Below, in pieces: positions 32,923 through 42,114 of a stretch of DNA of 64,000 nt. This DNA comes from Patescibacteria group bacterium (GTDB taxonomy: Bacteria; Patescibacteriota; Patescibacteriia; 2-12-FULL-60-25). Under the pieces are notes generated by a model that was given only the letters and a program-made list of their open reading frames with translations, did no database searches and was not told the origin of the DNA. Position 1 is the stretch's first letter; every line of letters begins with the position of its first letter. Where the stretch lies: the NCBI GenBank assembly GCA_018061025.1, contig JAGOUY010000006.1, forward strand, positions 1 to 64,000, in the 5' to 3' direction. The translations under genes were made by a program, and so were the position numbers.

Positions 32923-33723
32923 CTAGGGCGTTATCTTTAGTACCGTCGGTCGTAAGATAGACACGATCGCCAAACGATCCAACCCTACTAACGGCTCGAC
33001 CGCCGCCGTTAAAAACGGATCCGTGGGCTGACCATTCACACGATTAATAATGCCTAACGGCAAGTTCGCCGGAACTTTTTCTTCCGTACCGGCGGTAACC
33101 AACAAATCATCCTTTTTTAAGACTTCTGAGGGAGGAATATAGGTTAAGAGCGCCGCTCCATTCCCGCGTCCTTCTACAATTCCGACTAAGCGCTGGCGCT
33201 GAGCCGGAGACGTCGCTGTCCTCGCATCTGGATCCGTAAACACTTCAAGCACAGAGACATGTTCAGAGGCTGTCAGAATCTTGCCGACAAATACCCCTTC
33301 GTTTGTAACCACCGCCTGACCGGTCTCGACTTGATCACGTGTCCCTCGGTCTAACAAAAACTGCATACGTCCATTTTGCAAATCACGACCAATCACCTGT
33401 GCACCGATCGCTTCATAGCCGGAAGTTTGTAAAAAATGAAGTTGAGCTCGAAGCGTACGGTTTTCGTCCTCTAAACTCTGGAGACGCGAAACGTCCACGA
33501 CAACCGTCGCAATGCGTTTTTCAAGGTCTCGTAGTTGCGCCTCCGAAGCAGCCGAACGTCCAAGAAGTAGCCGCACTCTTTGGGCAGAAACGGCCGACGT
33601 ACGCACAAGCGGCACGGTAAGGGTCCGAACAAACCTTCCGACGGGTGCCAACACACCTGTCAACAACAAAAGGAGGAAGACACAAATAATGCCCCCGGCG
33701 ATGAAAAGCGTACGTGGTTTCAT
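32923..33723 (-). CDS. mreC: Rod shape-determining protein MreC
   Basis: A 266-residue protein with an N-terminal membrane helix (TLFIAGGIICVFLLLLLTGV), a periplasmic coiled coil (AQLRDLEKRIATVVVDVSRL... LRAQLHFL) and the MreC beta-barrel part (GAQVIGRDLQNGRMQFLLDR, VVTNEGVFVGKILTASEHVS, LVTAGTEEKVPANLPLGIIN). It links cytoplasmic MreB filaments to the wall synthases. Start and mreB stop overlap by four bases. Confidence 0.93.
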   Translation of the reverse strand: MKPRTLFIAGGIICVFLLLLLTGVLAPVGRFVRTLTVPLVRTSAVSAQRVRLLLGRSAASEAQLRDLEKRIATVVVDVSRLQSLEDENRTLRAQLHFLQTSGYEAIGAQVIGRDLQNGRMQFLLDRGTRDQVETGQAVVTNEGVFVGKILTASEHVSVLEVFTDPDARTATSPAQRQRLVGIVEGRGNGAALLTYIPPSEVLKKDDLLVTAGTEEKVPANLPLGIINRVNGQPTDPFLTAAVEPLVGLDRLAIVSILRPTVLKITP

Positions 33724-34769
33724 GAGGGAATACGTTCCGTGGCAGGAAAGGCCACATCTTCAAGCAAACGACGATTGTCAATTAAGGCACCCACCCCACG
33801 CGCCACGGCCGTCAACGGATCATCTGCCACACGCACCGGTAACCCCGTCCCACGACTAATGGCGGCATCCATCCCACGCAAGAGAGCGCCACCCCCCGTA
33901 AGCACAATGCCTTTTTGGTAAATATCCGCCACCAATTCTGGAGGCGTAACCTCTAGAATCCCCTTCACCTGTTCCACAATCGCTTTCACAGACCGCGCCA
34001 ACGCTTCACGTACCTGTGCATCATTCACAATAATTTCACGGGGTAAGCCACTCAAAATATCACGTCCACGCATGGAGGTTTCCATCGGTTCCTCCATTTC
34101 TACCGCGGATCCAATGGCCATCTTGATCTGCTCCGCAATCCCTTCCCCCAACAGGAGGTTAAAGACATCACGCGCGTATTGGGCAATATTCTTATTTAAT
34201 TCTTCGCCGGCGATCGCAATACTCTTCGCCGTTACCACACCATTGAGAGAGATGACCGCAACTTCCGTCGTCCCGCCTCCAATATTCACGACCATATTCC
34301 CGAGCGGACTCGAAATATCCATCCCTGCGCCAATCGCCGCGGCAATCGGCTCCTCAACCACCAAGACTTCATGGGCGCCAGCACTCATGGCTGCATCCCC
34401 CACCGCCTTACGTTCTACCTCCGTCACATCCAGAGGAACAGAAATAATGACTTGCGGACGTGGCAAAACCAACGAGCGGTCATCATGAACTTTATCAAAG
34501 AAATAGCGCAACATCTTTTCCGTCACTTCAAAATCCGCGATGATCCCCCGTTGCAAGGGACGCGTCACCAAAATATGCGGTGGCGTCTTGCCCATCATTG
34601 AACGCGCCTCTTCTCCCACCGCCAAGACCCTCCCGTTGCGACGATTGACCGCCACCACAGACGACTCATTCACTACAATTCCACGCCCTTTTACAAACAA
34701 AAGGGTGTTAGACGTCCCCAAATCGATCCCAATCTGTTTGGTAAAATTACGTAGAAAAGCGCGCCACAT
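33720..34769 (-). CDS. mreB: Actin-like rod shape-determining protein MreB
   Basis: A 349-residue actin homologue. Nucleotide-binding signatures are present: phosphate 1 (IGIDLGTSNTLLFVKG), connect and phosphate 2 (NMVVNIGGGTTEVAVISLNG), and the adenosine motif (GIVLTGGGALLRGMDAAISR). It forms membrane-bound filaments that place wall synthesis, so this organism is probably rod-shaped. TATGAT lies eight bases before the ATG on this strand. Confidence 0.96.
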   Translation of the reverse strand: MWRAFLRNFTKQIGIDLGTSNTLLFVKGRGIVVNESSVVAVNRRNGRVLAVGEEARSMMGKTPPHILVTRPLQRGIIADFEVTEKMLRYFFDKVHDDRSLVLPRPQVIISVPLDVTEVERKAVGDAAMSAGAHEVLVVEEPIAAAIGAGMDISSPLGNMVVNIGGGTTEVAVISLNGVVTAKSIAIAGEELNKNIAQYARDVFNLLLGEGIAEQIKMAIGSAVEMEEPMETSMRGRDILSGLPREIIVNDAQVREALARSVKAIVEQVKGILEVTPPELVADIYQKGIVLTGGGALLRGMDAAISRGTGLPVRVADDPLTAVARGVGALIDNRRLLEDVAFPATERIPS

Positions 34770-34810
34770 ACAGGAGGATCATAGAGAGTTGTAAGCAAGA
34801 TGGCAAACGC

Positions 34811-35212
34811 CTACATTCTGCGACTTTCTTCCATCGACACAAACACATACTCCACCACTCCTAAGACCGCAAATAATCCGAGAACATTCCACCAAATAAG
34901 CAGATTTTGAGCCGATAAGGCAAGCGTCGCGACCGCCACAAACGCGAGCATAATCCCATGACGAAAGGAAATACGCACCTCACGCATGACAATCTGCTGC
35001 CGCTTTAAAAATAACACACGATACAAGACCCCGCCGACCGCAATGCTCCCCATAAGCGCCGCAAACAAGGTGATATAAAACAAAAAGAGCCCAATCACCC
35101 CCGTCTCGACCGGATCCAAACGAAACAACACCGTCAGCCACCCCAACCATGCCAACAAGGTCGTCCCCCCCATGGTCCAAAGGTACACAGGAAATGTCAT
35201 CCCGGATTTCAT
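34811..35212 (-). CDS. Four-helix membrane protein, unknown function
   Basis: A 133-residue protein with four hydrophobic segments (YLWTMGGTTLLAWLGWLTVLF, GLFLFYITLFAALMGSIAVG, GIMLAFVAVATLALSAQNLL, VLGLFAVLGVVEYVFVSM) and a basic cytoplasmic loop (LKRQQIVMREVRISFRHG). It resembles small conserved CPR membrane proteins, but I do not recognise a named family. It sits 41 bases upstream of mreB on the same strand. Confidence 0.65.
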   Translation of the reverse strand: MKSGMTFPVYLWTMGGTTLLAWLGWLTVLFRLDPVETGVIGLFLFYITLFAALMGSIAVGGVLYRVLFLKRQQIVMREVRISFRHGIMLAFVAVATLALSAQNLLIWWNVLGLFAVLGVVEYVFVSMEESRRM

Positions 35213-35283
35213 GACTCAAGTATACCCGAGAAAGTTGCAACATGAAACACGCGATCCAGGCTCACCTCCCCCTCCCTCCTCAT

Positions 35284-35460
35284 CTAGGGCTCGTCCTGTT
35301 TAATATCCATAAATTCGCACGGGTGACACGTAGGCGGATCCCTTAACGCACGCAGACGGTCTGCGGTCGTTTGCAAGAGTCGAGTACGATAAGGTGCCGC
35401 AGTGGCAGGTCCTGTGCGAAAAGATCATAAGCATTAAATCAAGACGGGCCCACCGCCTAT
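35284..35460. repeat. Hairpin element E
   Basis: CTAGGGC at 35284 opens an imperfect outer stem that closes at GGGCCC (35446-35451), followed by the conserved edge ACCGCCTATATTC. A second stem lies inside: TTCGCACGGG (35314-35323) with CCTGTGCGAA (35411-35420), one G-T pair, and an inner CGCAG/CTGCG. Left and right flanks match elements C (16231) and D (59250), while the stems do not. Confidence 0.7.
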
Positions 35461-35462
35461 AT

Positions 35463-35762
35463 TCACTTATTCACCAACAAAATCTTTTTCACCACCTTCC
35501 CTCCTAACACCCGATTCACATCATTCTGAAACCGTACCGTCTGCATCTTAAGCTCTTGCAGTGCCGCTCCCGCCCGCGAAGCGATCTTCAACGTCCCTTC
35601 GGCAAAAGAAACCATTTCCACATAGGCCGCTTTTTCCTCTCCCCACAGGCGTACCAATGATTGTTTCGCTTCAAACAACACGCGTGCCGCCGTCACTTGT
35701 TCAGCAATACCGGCCGTCTGGATCGCACGCGGAAGAAAACGACGAATAGGTTCGAGAGACAT
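35463..35762 (-). CDS. DUF721 / DciA-like protein
   Basis: A 99-residue protein with the DUF721 layout: an N-terminal helical part (RRFLPRAIQTAGIAEQVTAA) and the beta-alpha domain (AAYVEMVSFAEGTLKIASRA, LQELKMQTVRFQNDVNRVLG, VVKKILLV). DciA loads or activates the replicative helicase in bacteria lacking DnaC or DnaI. The W of the usual VGxxWxxxV region is not evident, so the call is moderate. It follows the helicase-nuclease gene by three bases. Confidence 0.68.
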   Translation of the reverse strand: MSLEPIRRFLPRAIQTAGIAEQVTAARVLFEAKQSLVRLWGEEKAAYVEMVSFAEGTLKIASRAGAALQELKMQTVRFQNDVNRVLGGKVVKKILLVNK

Positions 35763-35765
35763 ATC

Positions 35766-38744
35766 TTACAACTTCCGAAATTCACAGATGTTCTTAAAGT
35801 CACAAAAACGACAAGTGAACGGCTCAGGCGTTGGTTGATAATCAGAGCCTAAAATCTCATCCATACGTGCCTCCAATTTATCCAAGAATTTCTGACGGGC
35901 CGGTCCAACCAACGGTTCAACCTCGCGCAATTCCCATTCCATGACATAGACATACGCGAGTCGGCCCACCTTCAATCCTCGTTCTTCCAGCGCAATTTGG
36001 TAAAGATACAACTGCTCCTTATCTTCCGCCTCCAACGTTTCTTTGGCCGTTCCCGTCTTATAATCAAGTACCATCATCGACCCATCCGATAATCGATCAA
36101 CACGGTCAATCTTACCCTTTAATGAATGCTGGCCCAACAACAACGTAAAATCTTTTTCAATCTCTAGCACGTCTGGCACCGCCTGAGTGTAGGCACGACA
36201 AAATTGATGCACCGCTCCCCGACCTTTTTGGTAATACTCATCATGGCGCGCCCGCGTTTCATACCATTCGTCAATCCAAGCGTCGTCCAGAATACGCAGC
36301 GCCTCCTCTTCTGTCACGCGTAACCCCGCTCCTGTCGCCATGGGCACCGCCACGCTGCCAAATAAATCCCCCTGCACCGCGCGCGTCCGTTCACGATGCA
36401 ACTCAAGCACACGTTGGAAGGTCAAATGAACCGATTGCCCAAAACTCTTTTGGTAGGCTCCCAAGACCGGAATCCGATAAATATGGGCAAATTTATATTG
36501 CAGCGGACACTTTCGAAACGCTGCCAACTGCGTAAAACTAAAACGTCGTTTGAGAGGATAAAGGCTCTTCTCACGATACGCCTCTGTTAAGGCCACTTCT
36601 TCTGGCGGCATGAGCATCTTTGTCACATCACGCCCAATCAACAATGACTCAGGCACGTCCAATTTTGCCTCTGCCCAAAAGGGGGAAGGCTTCTTCGCTC
36701 GAGAACCACCATAATCAGACGCTCCCGTAATCATGAGGGTATCTTTCGCCCGCGTCAGCGCCACATACAACAACCGTCGCTCTTCTTCGAGGTGATGGTC
36801 GCCTTCTTCTAATTGCTCCTTTACAAGCCCATCTGGCAACGGAATCGGTTCCGGCCGCGCCCGCGAAGGGAAACGCTGTTCGACCAAAGACACGACGTAG
36901 ACATGTTTAAATTCCAGCCCTTTGGCCGCATGCACCGTCAAAATCTTCACAAGTTCCGGACCGGAATCCGGATCCGTATCCAAGGCGCCCTCTTCTCCAC
37001 TCTCGATTTCCAATCGTAATTCTTCCAAGAATTCCCGCAATGAAGGATCATTCGATGCCGCCTCATAGCGCTTGATCCGTGACGCAAACCCATTCAACCA
37101 CTGTAAGGCTTCACGCTTCTCCCGCTCTGGAAGCTTCACCACCATCGCTAAATACCCCGTCTGATCCAAGGCGGCCTGTAACATCTTCAACGGCTGATCC
37201 CGTCGCGCACTCGCGGCCAATTTATCCACGGTTGCAACCATCTTACGTAAGACGCTCGCCCCTTCATCGCTGACACCCGCTCCCTGACGATCCCCACGCG
37301 CCACAGACAAAACCGCGAACCACAACGGCATCCCCTTACGGTTCGCAAGTTGGACCAACTCAGCACGATCCCCGGCAGAAACTGAATAGCACGGCAACGC
37401 CAAGGCTCGCCACACCGCCGACGACTCATGATACCCATCTAACAACGACAACAACGCGATCACATCCAAAATGACCGGCTTGCCATACAATCCACGCAAG
37501 GCCATGAATTGAAACGGAATCCCATGACGCTCAAACGCCCGCACAAATGGCTCAGCCCCATCATTAGAACGGACAAGAATCGCAAAATCGTTCCAACCCG
37601 TATCTAACGCCTGTTTCTTGGCCTTAATATCTTCAATCACGGACTCCGCTTCTTCTTCAACACTTGGCGCCCAGACCGTTTCGATCTCCCCGCCCTCTCC
37701 CCGCTCTGCCAACAACCGTTTAGACAGCCCTGTATCCTGCAATTTCACTTCTAAACGGTGCGGATCATTTTTCTTGATAAACTCATACGCACAATCCAAA
37801 ATCTCCCGCTTAGAACGATAGTTCTGTGTGAGTGCCACCGTTTTTGCTTCGGGAAAATCATCACGAAACTGCAAAATATTCGCGAGCGATGCTCCTCGGA
37901 ATTTGTAGATCGCCTGGTCATCATCCCCTACCACCGTCAAATTCCGCCGTTTGCCAACCAAAAGCTTCAAAAGCTCATACTGCGCCCAATTCGTATCCTG
38001 GAACTCATCAACCATCACATAGGTAAATTGTTGCCGATACTGTTCCAAAATCATGGGACGTTCACGGAATAATCGCAACGTCTCCAAAATTAAATCGCCA
38101 AAATCTAAACAGCCCTCTTCTAATAAAATCTTGCGATAGGCAAAATACACATCCGCCAATTCTTGCAGGCGTTTCCGCTCTCCTTCGGCCGCCTCTTGGT
38201 CAACATTCAGCGTTGCCTCTCGCGCAAACGCTAAATATTTCTCTGGCGTCACGCCCTCATCCTTTGCTCGCGAAATGTGTTGAAGCAATGAGCGCAAAAA
38301 CTTCACCGGATTCCCGAGTGGTCGATAATGCTCCAAAGGTAACTCGGTAAAGCGACGTTTCAGGAGCAACCATGCATCCGTCGTTGATAAGACACGAAAC
38401 TGGTTCGGTAACCCAATCTCCAACGCATGCGCTTCTAAAATTCGCTGGCAAAATCCATGAAAGGTCGAGATCCAAAAATCGTAGGTCCCCGTCGACAACA
38501 ACCCTAAAATACGATCTTCCATCTCCCCGGCCGCCTTGTCTGTAAAGGTGAGCGCCAAAATATTGGCGGTCGTGCATTTCTCCTCTTTACGCTCTGCATT
38601 TTGATTTAAAAGATACGCATACCGTTTCGTCAGAACCGTCGTTTTGCCCGTCCCAGCCCCGGCCACAATCAAAAGCGGACCGTTCGTATGCGTGACAGCC
38701 TGGCACTGCGCCTCATTTAATCCCTCTAGAAGCTCTTCTCTCAT
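35766..38744 (-). CDS. UvrD/PcrA-type helicase fused to a PD-(D/E)XK nuclease with Fe-S cysteines
   Basis: A 992-residue protein. Superfamily 1A helicase motifs occur in order: Q-motif LNEAQCQAVTHTNGPLLI, Walker A GAGTGKTTVLTKRYAYLL, motif II VMVDEFQDTNWAQYELL, motif III GDDDQAIYKFRGA, motif IV LTQNYRSKREIL, motif V TVHAAKGLEFKHVYV and motif VI RRLLYVALTRAKD. The last 250 residues form a RecB-like nuclease: FRKCPLQYKF (first Cys), GKIDRVDRLSDGSMMVLDYK (catalytic D...DYK) and CRFCDFKNICEF (three Cys of an AddB-type iron-sulfur cluster). It is probably a double-strand-break end-processing enzyme similar to AdnA/AdnB; no partner subunit is seen. Confidence 0.9.
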   Translation of the reverse strand: MREELLEGLNEAQCQAVTHTNGPLLIVAGAGTGKTTVLTKRYAYLLNQNAERKEEKCTTANILALTFTDKAAGEMEDRILGLLSTGTYDFWISTFHGFCQRILEAHALEIGLPNQFRVLSTTDAWLLLKRRFTELPLEHYRPLGNPVKFLRSLLQHISRAKDEGVTPEKYLAFAREATLNVDQEAAEGERKRLQELADVYFAYRKILLEEGCLDFGDLILETLRLFRERPMILEQYRQQFTYVMVDEFQDTNWAQYELLKLLVGKRRNLTVVGDDDQAIYKFRGASLANILQFRDDFPEAKTVALTQNYRSKREILDCAYEFIKKNDPHRLEVKLQDTGLSKRLLAERGEGGEIETVWAPSVEEEAESVIEDIKAKKQALDTGWNDFAILVRSNDGAEPFVRAFERHGIPFQFMALRGLYGKPVILDVIALLSLLDGYHESSAVWRALALPCYSVSAGDRAELVQLANRKGMPLWFAVLSVARGDRQGAGVSDEGASVLRKMVATVDKLAASARRDQPLKMLQAALDQTGYLAMVVKLPEREKREALQWLNGFASRIKRYEAASNDPSLREFLEELRLEIESGEEGALDTDPDSGPELVKILTVHAAKGLEFKHVYVVSLVEQRFPSRARPEPIPLPDGLVKEQLEEGDHHLEEERRLLYVALTRAKDTLMITGASDYGGSRAKKPSPFWAEAKLDVPESLLIGRDVTKMLMPPEEVALTEAYREKSLYPLKRRFSFTQLAAFRKCPLQYKFAHIYRIPVLGAYQKSFGQSVHLTFQRVLELHRERTRAVQGDLFGSVAVPMATGAGLRVTEEEALRILDDAWIDEWYETRARHDEYYQKGRGAVHQFCRAYTQAVPDVLEIEKDFTLLLGQHSLKGKIDRVDRLSDGSMMVLDYKTGTAKETLEAEDKEQLYLYQIALEERGLKVGRLAYVYVMEWELREVEPLVGPARQKFLDKLEARMDEILGSDYQPTPEPFTCRFCDFKNICEFRKL

Positions 38745-38789
38745 GTTCGGATCATGCCTAAGAAACCAAGGAATGAAAAGACGCCTCCC

Positions 38790-39305
38790 TTACCCCATCC
38801 GCAACTGCTTACGCAACACCTTCCAGTCCTCAATCGTCTGCGCAACCAACAACCAAAATTTAGCAGAATGATTAAACTCTTTTAAATGACAAAGTTCGTG
38901 CACAATCAGATAATCGCGTAATTCCGCAGACAAAAACACGATCCGATAACTAAACATGAGCGCCCCCTTACGCGAACAACTCCCCCACCGTGTTCGCGCA
39001 TTCCCGACGGATACCCGTTTTGGCACAAATCCATAGATTGCCGAAAAATGCGCCACACGCTCCTTTACGAGCTCAAGCGCCACTTGCTTATACTGTTTGT
39101 ATTCACTTGCAGAAGGAACAGGTGCCACCCGTACCCGCGTACGCATCTTCTCTCGCTGCGCTTCAATCCAAGCCTGCTTCTGTGTCACAAAGCGCTCAAT
39201 GATAAACACCGGCACCGATTTCGCCGCCGACACAATAATTTCCCCATCAGATCGCACCGCTAGCCGAATCGAGCGCATCCCGGTTCGCCTACGTAACGTA
39301 TACAT
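38790..39305 (-). CDS. YgjP-like zinc metallopeptidase (DUF45, SprT-like)
   Basis: A 171-residue protein. HELCHLKEFNHSAKFWLLV supplies the HExxH zinc site with the third ligand in FNHS. The preceding block TRWGSCSRKGALMFSYRIVF is characteristic of the family (WGSC...N, here with F for N). The start ATG overlaps the tgt stop (TGATG), so translation is coupled. Substrate unknown. Confidence 0.85.
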   Translation of the reverse strand: MYTLRRRTGMRSIRLAVRSDGEIIVSAAKSVPVFIIERFVTQKQAWIEAQREKMRTRVRVAPVPSASEYKQYKQVALELVKERVAHFSAIYGFVPKRVSVGNARTRWGSCSRKGALMFSYRIVFLSAELRDYLIVHELCHLKEFNHSAKFWLLVAQTIEDWKVLRKQLRMG

Positions 39306-40426
39306 CACAAACGTCCCTCCTCAATCGCCACCCGAATCCGTCGCATCAGCTCCAAATAAAACCGCACATTCACCATCGTGGCCAAACGGAGGCCAAGCAT
39401 TTCATTTACGCTAAACAAATGACGCAAATACCCCATGGTATAACGGGATAATTCTTCGTCGACAGAAGTCTCACCTGCAGATACGAGCCGCTCAGTACTT
39501 CCTTTCCATTTTTCATTCGTTATCTGTACCTTTTCATAAAAATCCGGCTGAGTCAGGTCGTCATGCACAAACCGATAAAGACTTCCATGGCGAGCATTGC
39601 GCGTAGGCAAGACACAATCCAACATATCAATCCCCCGTTGCACATACCCCACAATCTCATGCGGCTGCGCTCCTCCCATAAAGTACCTAGGCTTATCCGC
39701 CGGTAACTCTTCACGAAGTGCATCTAACACCGCACACGCCTCCTCAAACGGCTCTCCGACCGACAATCCTCCGACTGCATATCCATCAAAGCCAATCTCC
39801 CGCAATTCTTGCGCACTGCGTCGACGCAGATCCACTTCCGTTCCCCCCTGGATAATTCCAAACAACTTTGCCCCGGGATTAAACGATCCTTCTCGTGAGG
39901 CCTCAAACGCCTGCTTAGAGCGTTTCGCCCACGCCGTTGTGAGTGTAAGAGCCTGTTCCAACTTAGGACGGGTAGAAGGAAGCTCCGTACACACATCCAA
40001 GACCATACAAATATCACTTCCAATCGTACGTTGGATCTCCATGCACAATTCTGGCGTGAGCATCATCTTGGCCCCATCAATATGGGATTGGAACGCGACC
40101 CCCTCATCCGTTAATTTCCGCAATCCAGACAAACTAAAGACCTGAAACCCACCAGAATCCGTGAGCAGCGCCCCATTCCAATCCATCATCTTGTGCAACC
40201 CCCCAAATGATTTGAGAACCTCGACGCCTGGCCGTAACCACAAGTGATAGGTATTCGAGAGGAGGATGGGTGAGCCTAAGCGCTCAATATCAAAAGACGA
40301 GAGCGTTTTCACCGCACCGCGCGTCGCAATCGGCATGAAAAACGGCGTCTGTAAGGACCCATGCGGGGTCTCAAGCACCCCACGACGCGCCTGGGAACGG
40401 GAAGACGAGGAACTGAGCGTAAACAT
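39305..40426 (-). CDS. tgt: tRNA-guanine transglycosylase that has lost the zinc site
   Basis: A 373-residue TIM-barrel enzyme exchanging G34 for preQ1 in tRNAs with GUN anticodons. Catalytic landmarks are present: TDSGGFQVFSL (general Asp), MVLDVCTE (substrate Asp), YAVGGLSVGEP and the nucleophile Asp in LDCVLPTRNARHG. The C-terminal zinc motif CxCxxC...H is absent: ETSVDEELSRYTMGYLRHLF stands where CDCYTCRNYSRAYLHHL occurs in E. coli, and the later His (TIHNLRYY) is Val (TMVNVRFY). The fold around it is otherwise conserved. No queuosine-pathway gene is in the window. Confidence 0.9.
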   Translation of the reverse strand: MFTLSSSSSRSQARRGVLETPHGSLQTPFFMPIATRGAVKTLSSFDIERLGSPILLSNTYHLWLRPGVEVLKSFGGLHKMMDWNGALLTDSGGFQVFSLSGLRKLTDEGVAFQSHIDGAKMMLTPELCMEIQRTIGSDICMVLDVCTELPSTRPKLEQALTLTTAWAKRSKQAFEASREGSFNPGAKLFGIIQGGTEVDLRRRSAQELREIGFDGYAVGGLSVGEPFEEACAVLDALREELPADKPRYFMGGAQPHEIVGYVQRGIDMLDCVLPTRNARHGSLYRFVHDDLTQPDFYEKVQITNEKWKGSTERLVSAGETSVDEELSRYTMGYLRHLFSVNEMLGLRLATMVNVRFYLELMRRIRVAIEEGRL

Positions 40427-40427
40427 A

Positions 40428-42002
40428 TTATTGCAATTCTTCCTTTTTCTCTTTCAAATAGGCAAACAATTCTTCCAACACATTTAACATCGTCTTAAAC
40501 GGTGTTTCAATAATAAAGTCAAAAAACAAGACGAGAATATTGATACGCGAGACCTGGATAGATAAGTATTGGCCCGCCCGTAGAATCGGCAACATGAATA
40601 AGTCCAAGACGACGGCTTTCAAAGAATCTTTTTCGCGTAACACCACATATTCGCGCGCGCCGATCCGTAAGCGATAGGCAAAAAAGCTCACCACACATAA
40701 GAAAAACAAGAAGATCGTCGTGCTCACCCAAGTAAAAGATAGGGCGTACAATCCGGTAATCAAGAGACCGAACGTCAAACAAAACGCCAAAAAGTAAACC
40801 GTGGCAAACGCAATCCTACCAAACCCCTGACGCTGCTTAGGCGAACGTATCTCACGACCCGAAGGACCATCGGTAGACAGAAGCTCCTCGACCGCCAGGA
40901 TAATCCGATCTGTATTATCCTTACCGGGGACACGAATAAACATCCCCACCACCCACATAAGCAACGGAGGGAAAAACACATTGATCCCCAGCGATAACGC
41001 GTGAATTTGATTATACAAAAGACGCTCAAACGGGATTTCAATCGCCAGAGCTAACAACATCTTGCTCATGAAGAGATAGATGATGGAGCGTCGCGTCCCT
41101 GTTTTGAGGCGCGTATGCGAAGCCTGATAACGACGCTCAGCAATTTTTCCGACCTGCTGCTTGAGGGCAGGGGTTAATTCCTGAAGATTGTCTGCAAGCG
41201 CCGGCTTTTCTTCAAATGATTCGCGCAAAAATAAGAGCGCTACTCCCCATGGTTTGACGGCGGATAGAAATTTTTGACCAAGCGGATGTCCGATCTGCTT
41301 TCCTACCTCCTCTTGCACCTTAAGCATGCGCGTCGCCACTTCCTGAGGTTCACCCAACCAATCTAACGGTCGCATCCAGGCCGAGCAATAGAAACGAATA
41401 AGACGATAGGCAATCATCTCATTATCTGCCTTAAATAAGACTCGATGACAGGCGATATATACCTGCAACCGTCGCGTCGTTTCCTCAAGCGCATCCTCAC
41501 GCACACGAATCCGTTCCCCAATCCGTTCAAACAAGAACTCAGCCATGGCCTTGGATTGGCCGCGATCCCCCAGCAATTCTTCTAGCTCGGCCGCTACTAA
41601 CGACAAAAGCCACTCCTCATGACGTAGCCCCGCTAACTTCTGGTCACGCAACACAAAAAACTTGCTCACAACAGGAGCGACCTCATCCACCAAAAACTCC
41701 GGCAACGTCTGATTAGGCAAATATTTTGCCGCAATCAACTCACGAATCAAATGCAAGGCCACGGAACGCGGATCCCGATCAAACATCGCCCGCCGTTTCA
41801 CAATCCGCTCAATCGCTGCCTTACGCACCAAATGCTCATCCTTATAATCAATCGCATTGCGAACCTTTTCGTAGACAGAAGACACACGGCTCACCGCCGC
41901 GTGTACGTTAATTCGGGTATCTTCCGACGAGGCTTCGGGCATCGGCCGCGGCGTTATCGCCTCGAGCAACCGAGTCACCACGTCACGAGAAAAAGCGGTC
42001 AT
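40428..42002 (-). CDS. Large membrane protein, conserved hypothetical type
   Basis: A 524-residue protein. The first about 300 residues are helical and soluble (VYEKVRNAIDYKDEHLVRKA, HLIRELIAAKYLPNQTLPEF, PLDWLGEPQEVATRMLKVQE). They are followed by membrane segments (SIIYLFMSKMLLALAIEIPF, LSLGINVFFPPLLMWVVGMF, IAFATVYFLAFCLTFGLLIT, TTIFLFFLCVVSFFAYRL) and a C-terminal coiled tail. No named family is recognised. The gene ends one base before the tgt start. Confidence 0.7.
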   Translation of the reverse strand: MTAFSRDVVTRLLEAITPRPMPEASSEDTRINVHAAVSRVSSVYEKVRNAIDYKDEHLVRKAAIERIVKRRAMFDRDPRSVALHLIRELIAAKYLPNQTLPEFLVDEVAPVVSKFFVLRDQKLAGLRHEEWLLSLVAAELEELLGDRGQSKAMAEFLFERIGERIRVREDALEETTRRLQVYIACHRVLFKADNEMIAYRLIRFYCSAWMRPLDWLGEPQEVATRMLKVQEEVGKQIGHPLGQKFLSAVKPWGVALLFLRESFEEKPALADNLQELTPALKQQVGKIAERRYQASHTRLKTGTRRSIIYLFMSKMLLALAIEIPFERLLYNQIHALSLGINVFFPPLLMWVVGMFIRVPGKDNTDRIILAVEELLSTDGPSGREIRSPKQRQGFGRIAFATVYFLAFCLTFGLLITGLYALSFTWVSTTIFLFFLCVVSFFAYRLRIGAREYVVLREKDSLKAVVLDLFMLPILRAGQYLSIQVSRINILVLFFDFIIETPFKTMLNVLEELFAYLKEKKEELQ

Positions 42003-42065
42003 TTGCCGAAAGGATAGCAGAAAAGGAAGGTTTTGTCACGAAATAAGGCAAAAAACGCCTAAAAT

Positions 42066-42092
42066 AACAAAAGACCTCCGGGTAAGAGAGGC
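42066..42092 (-). terminator. Terminator of gene 42115-42639, identical to the one at 42757
   Basis: On the minus strand CCTC and GAGG pair around TCTTACCCG and run into TCTTTTGTT. The 27 bases are identical to 42757-42783, which follows the next minus-strand gene. Confidence 0.65.
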
Positions 42093-42114
42093 AAAGAAGA
42101 GAAGGGGCAAAAGA

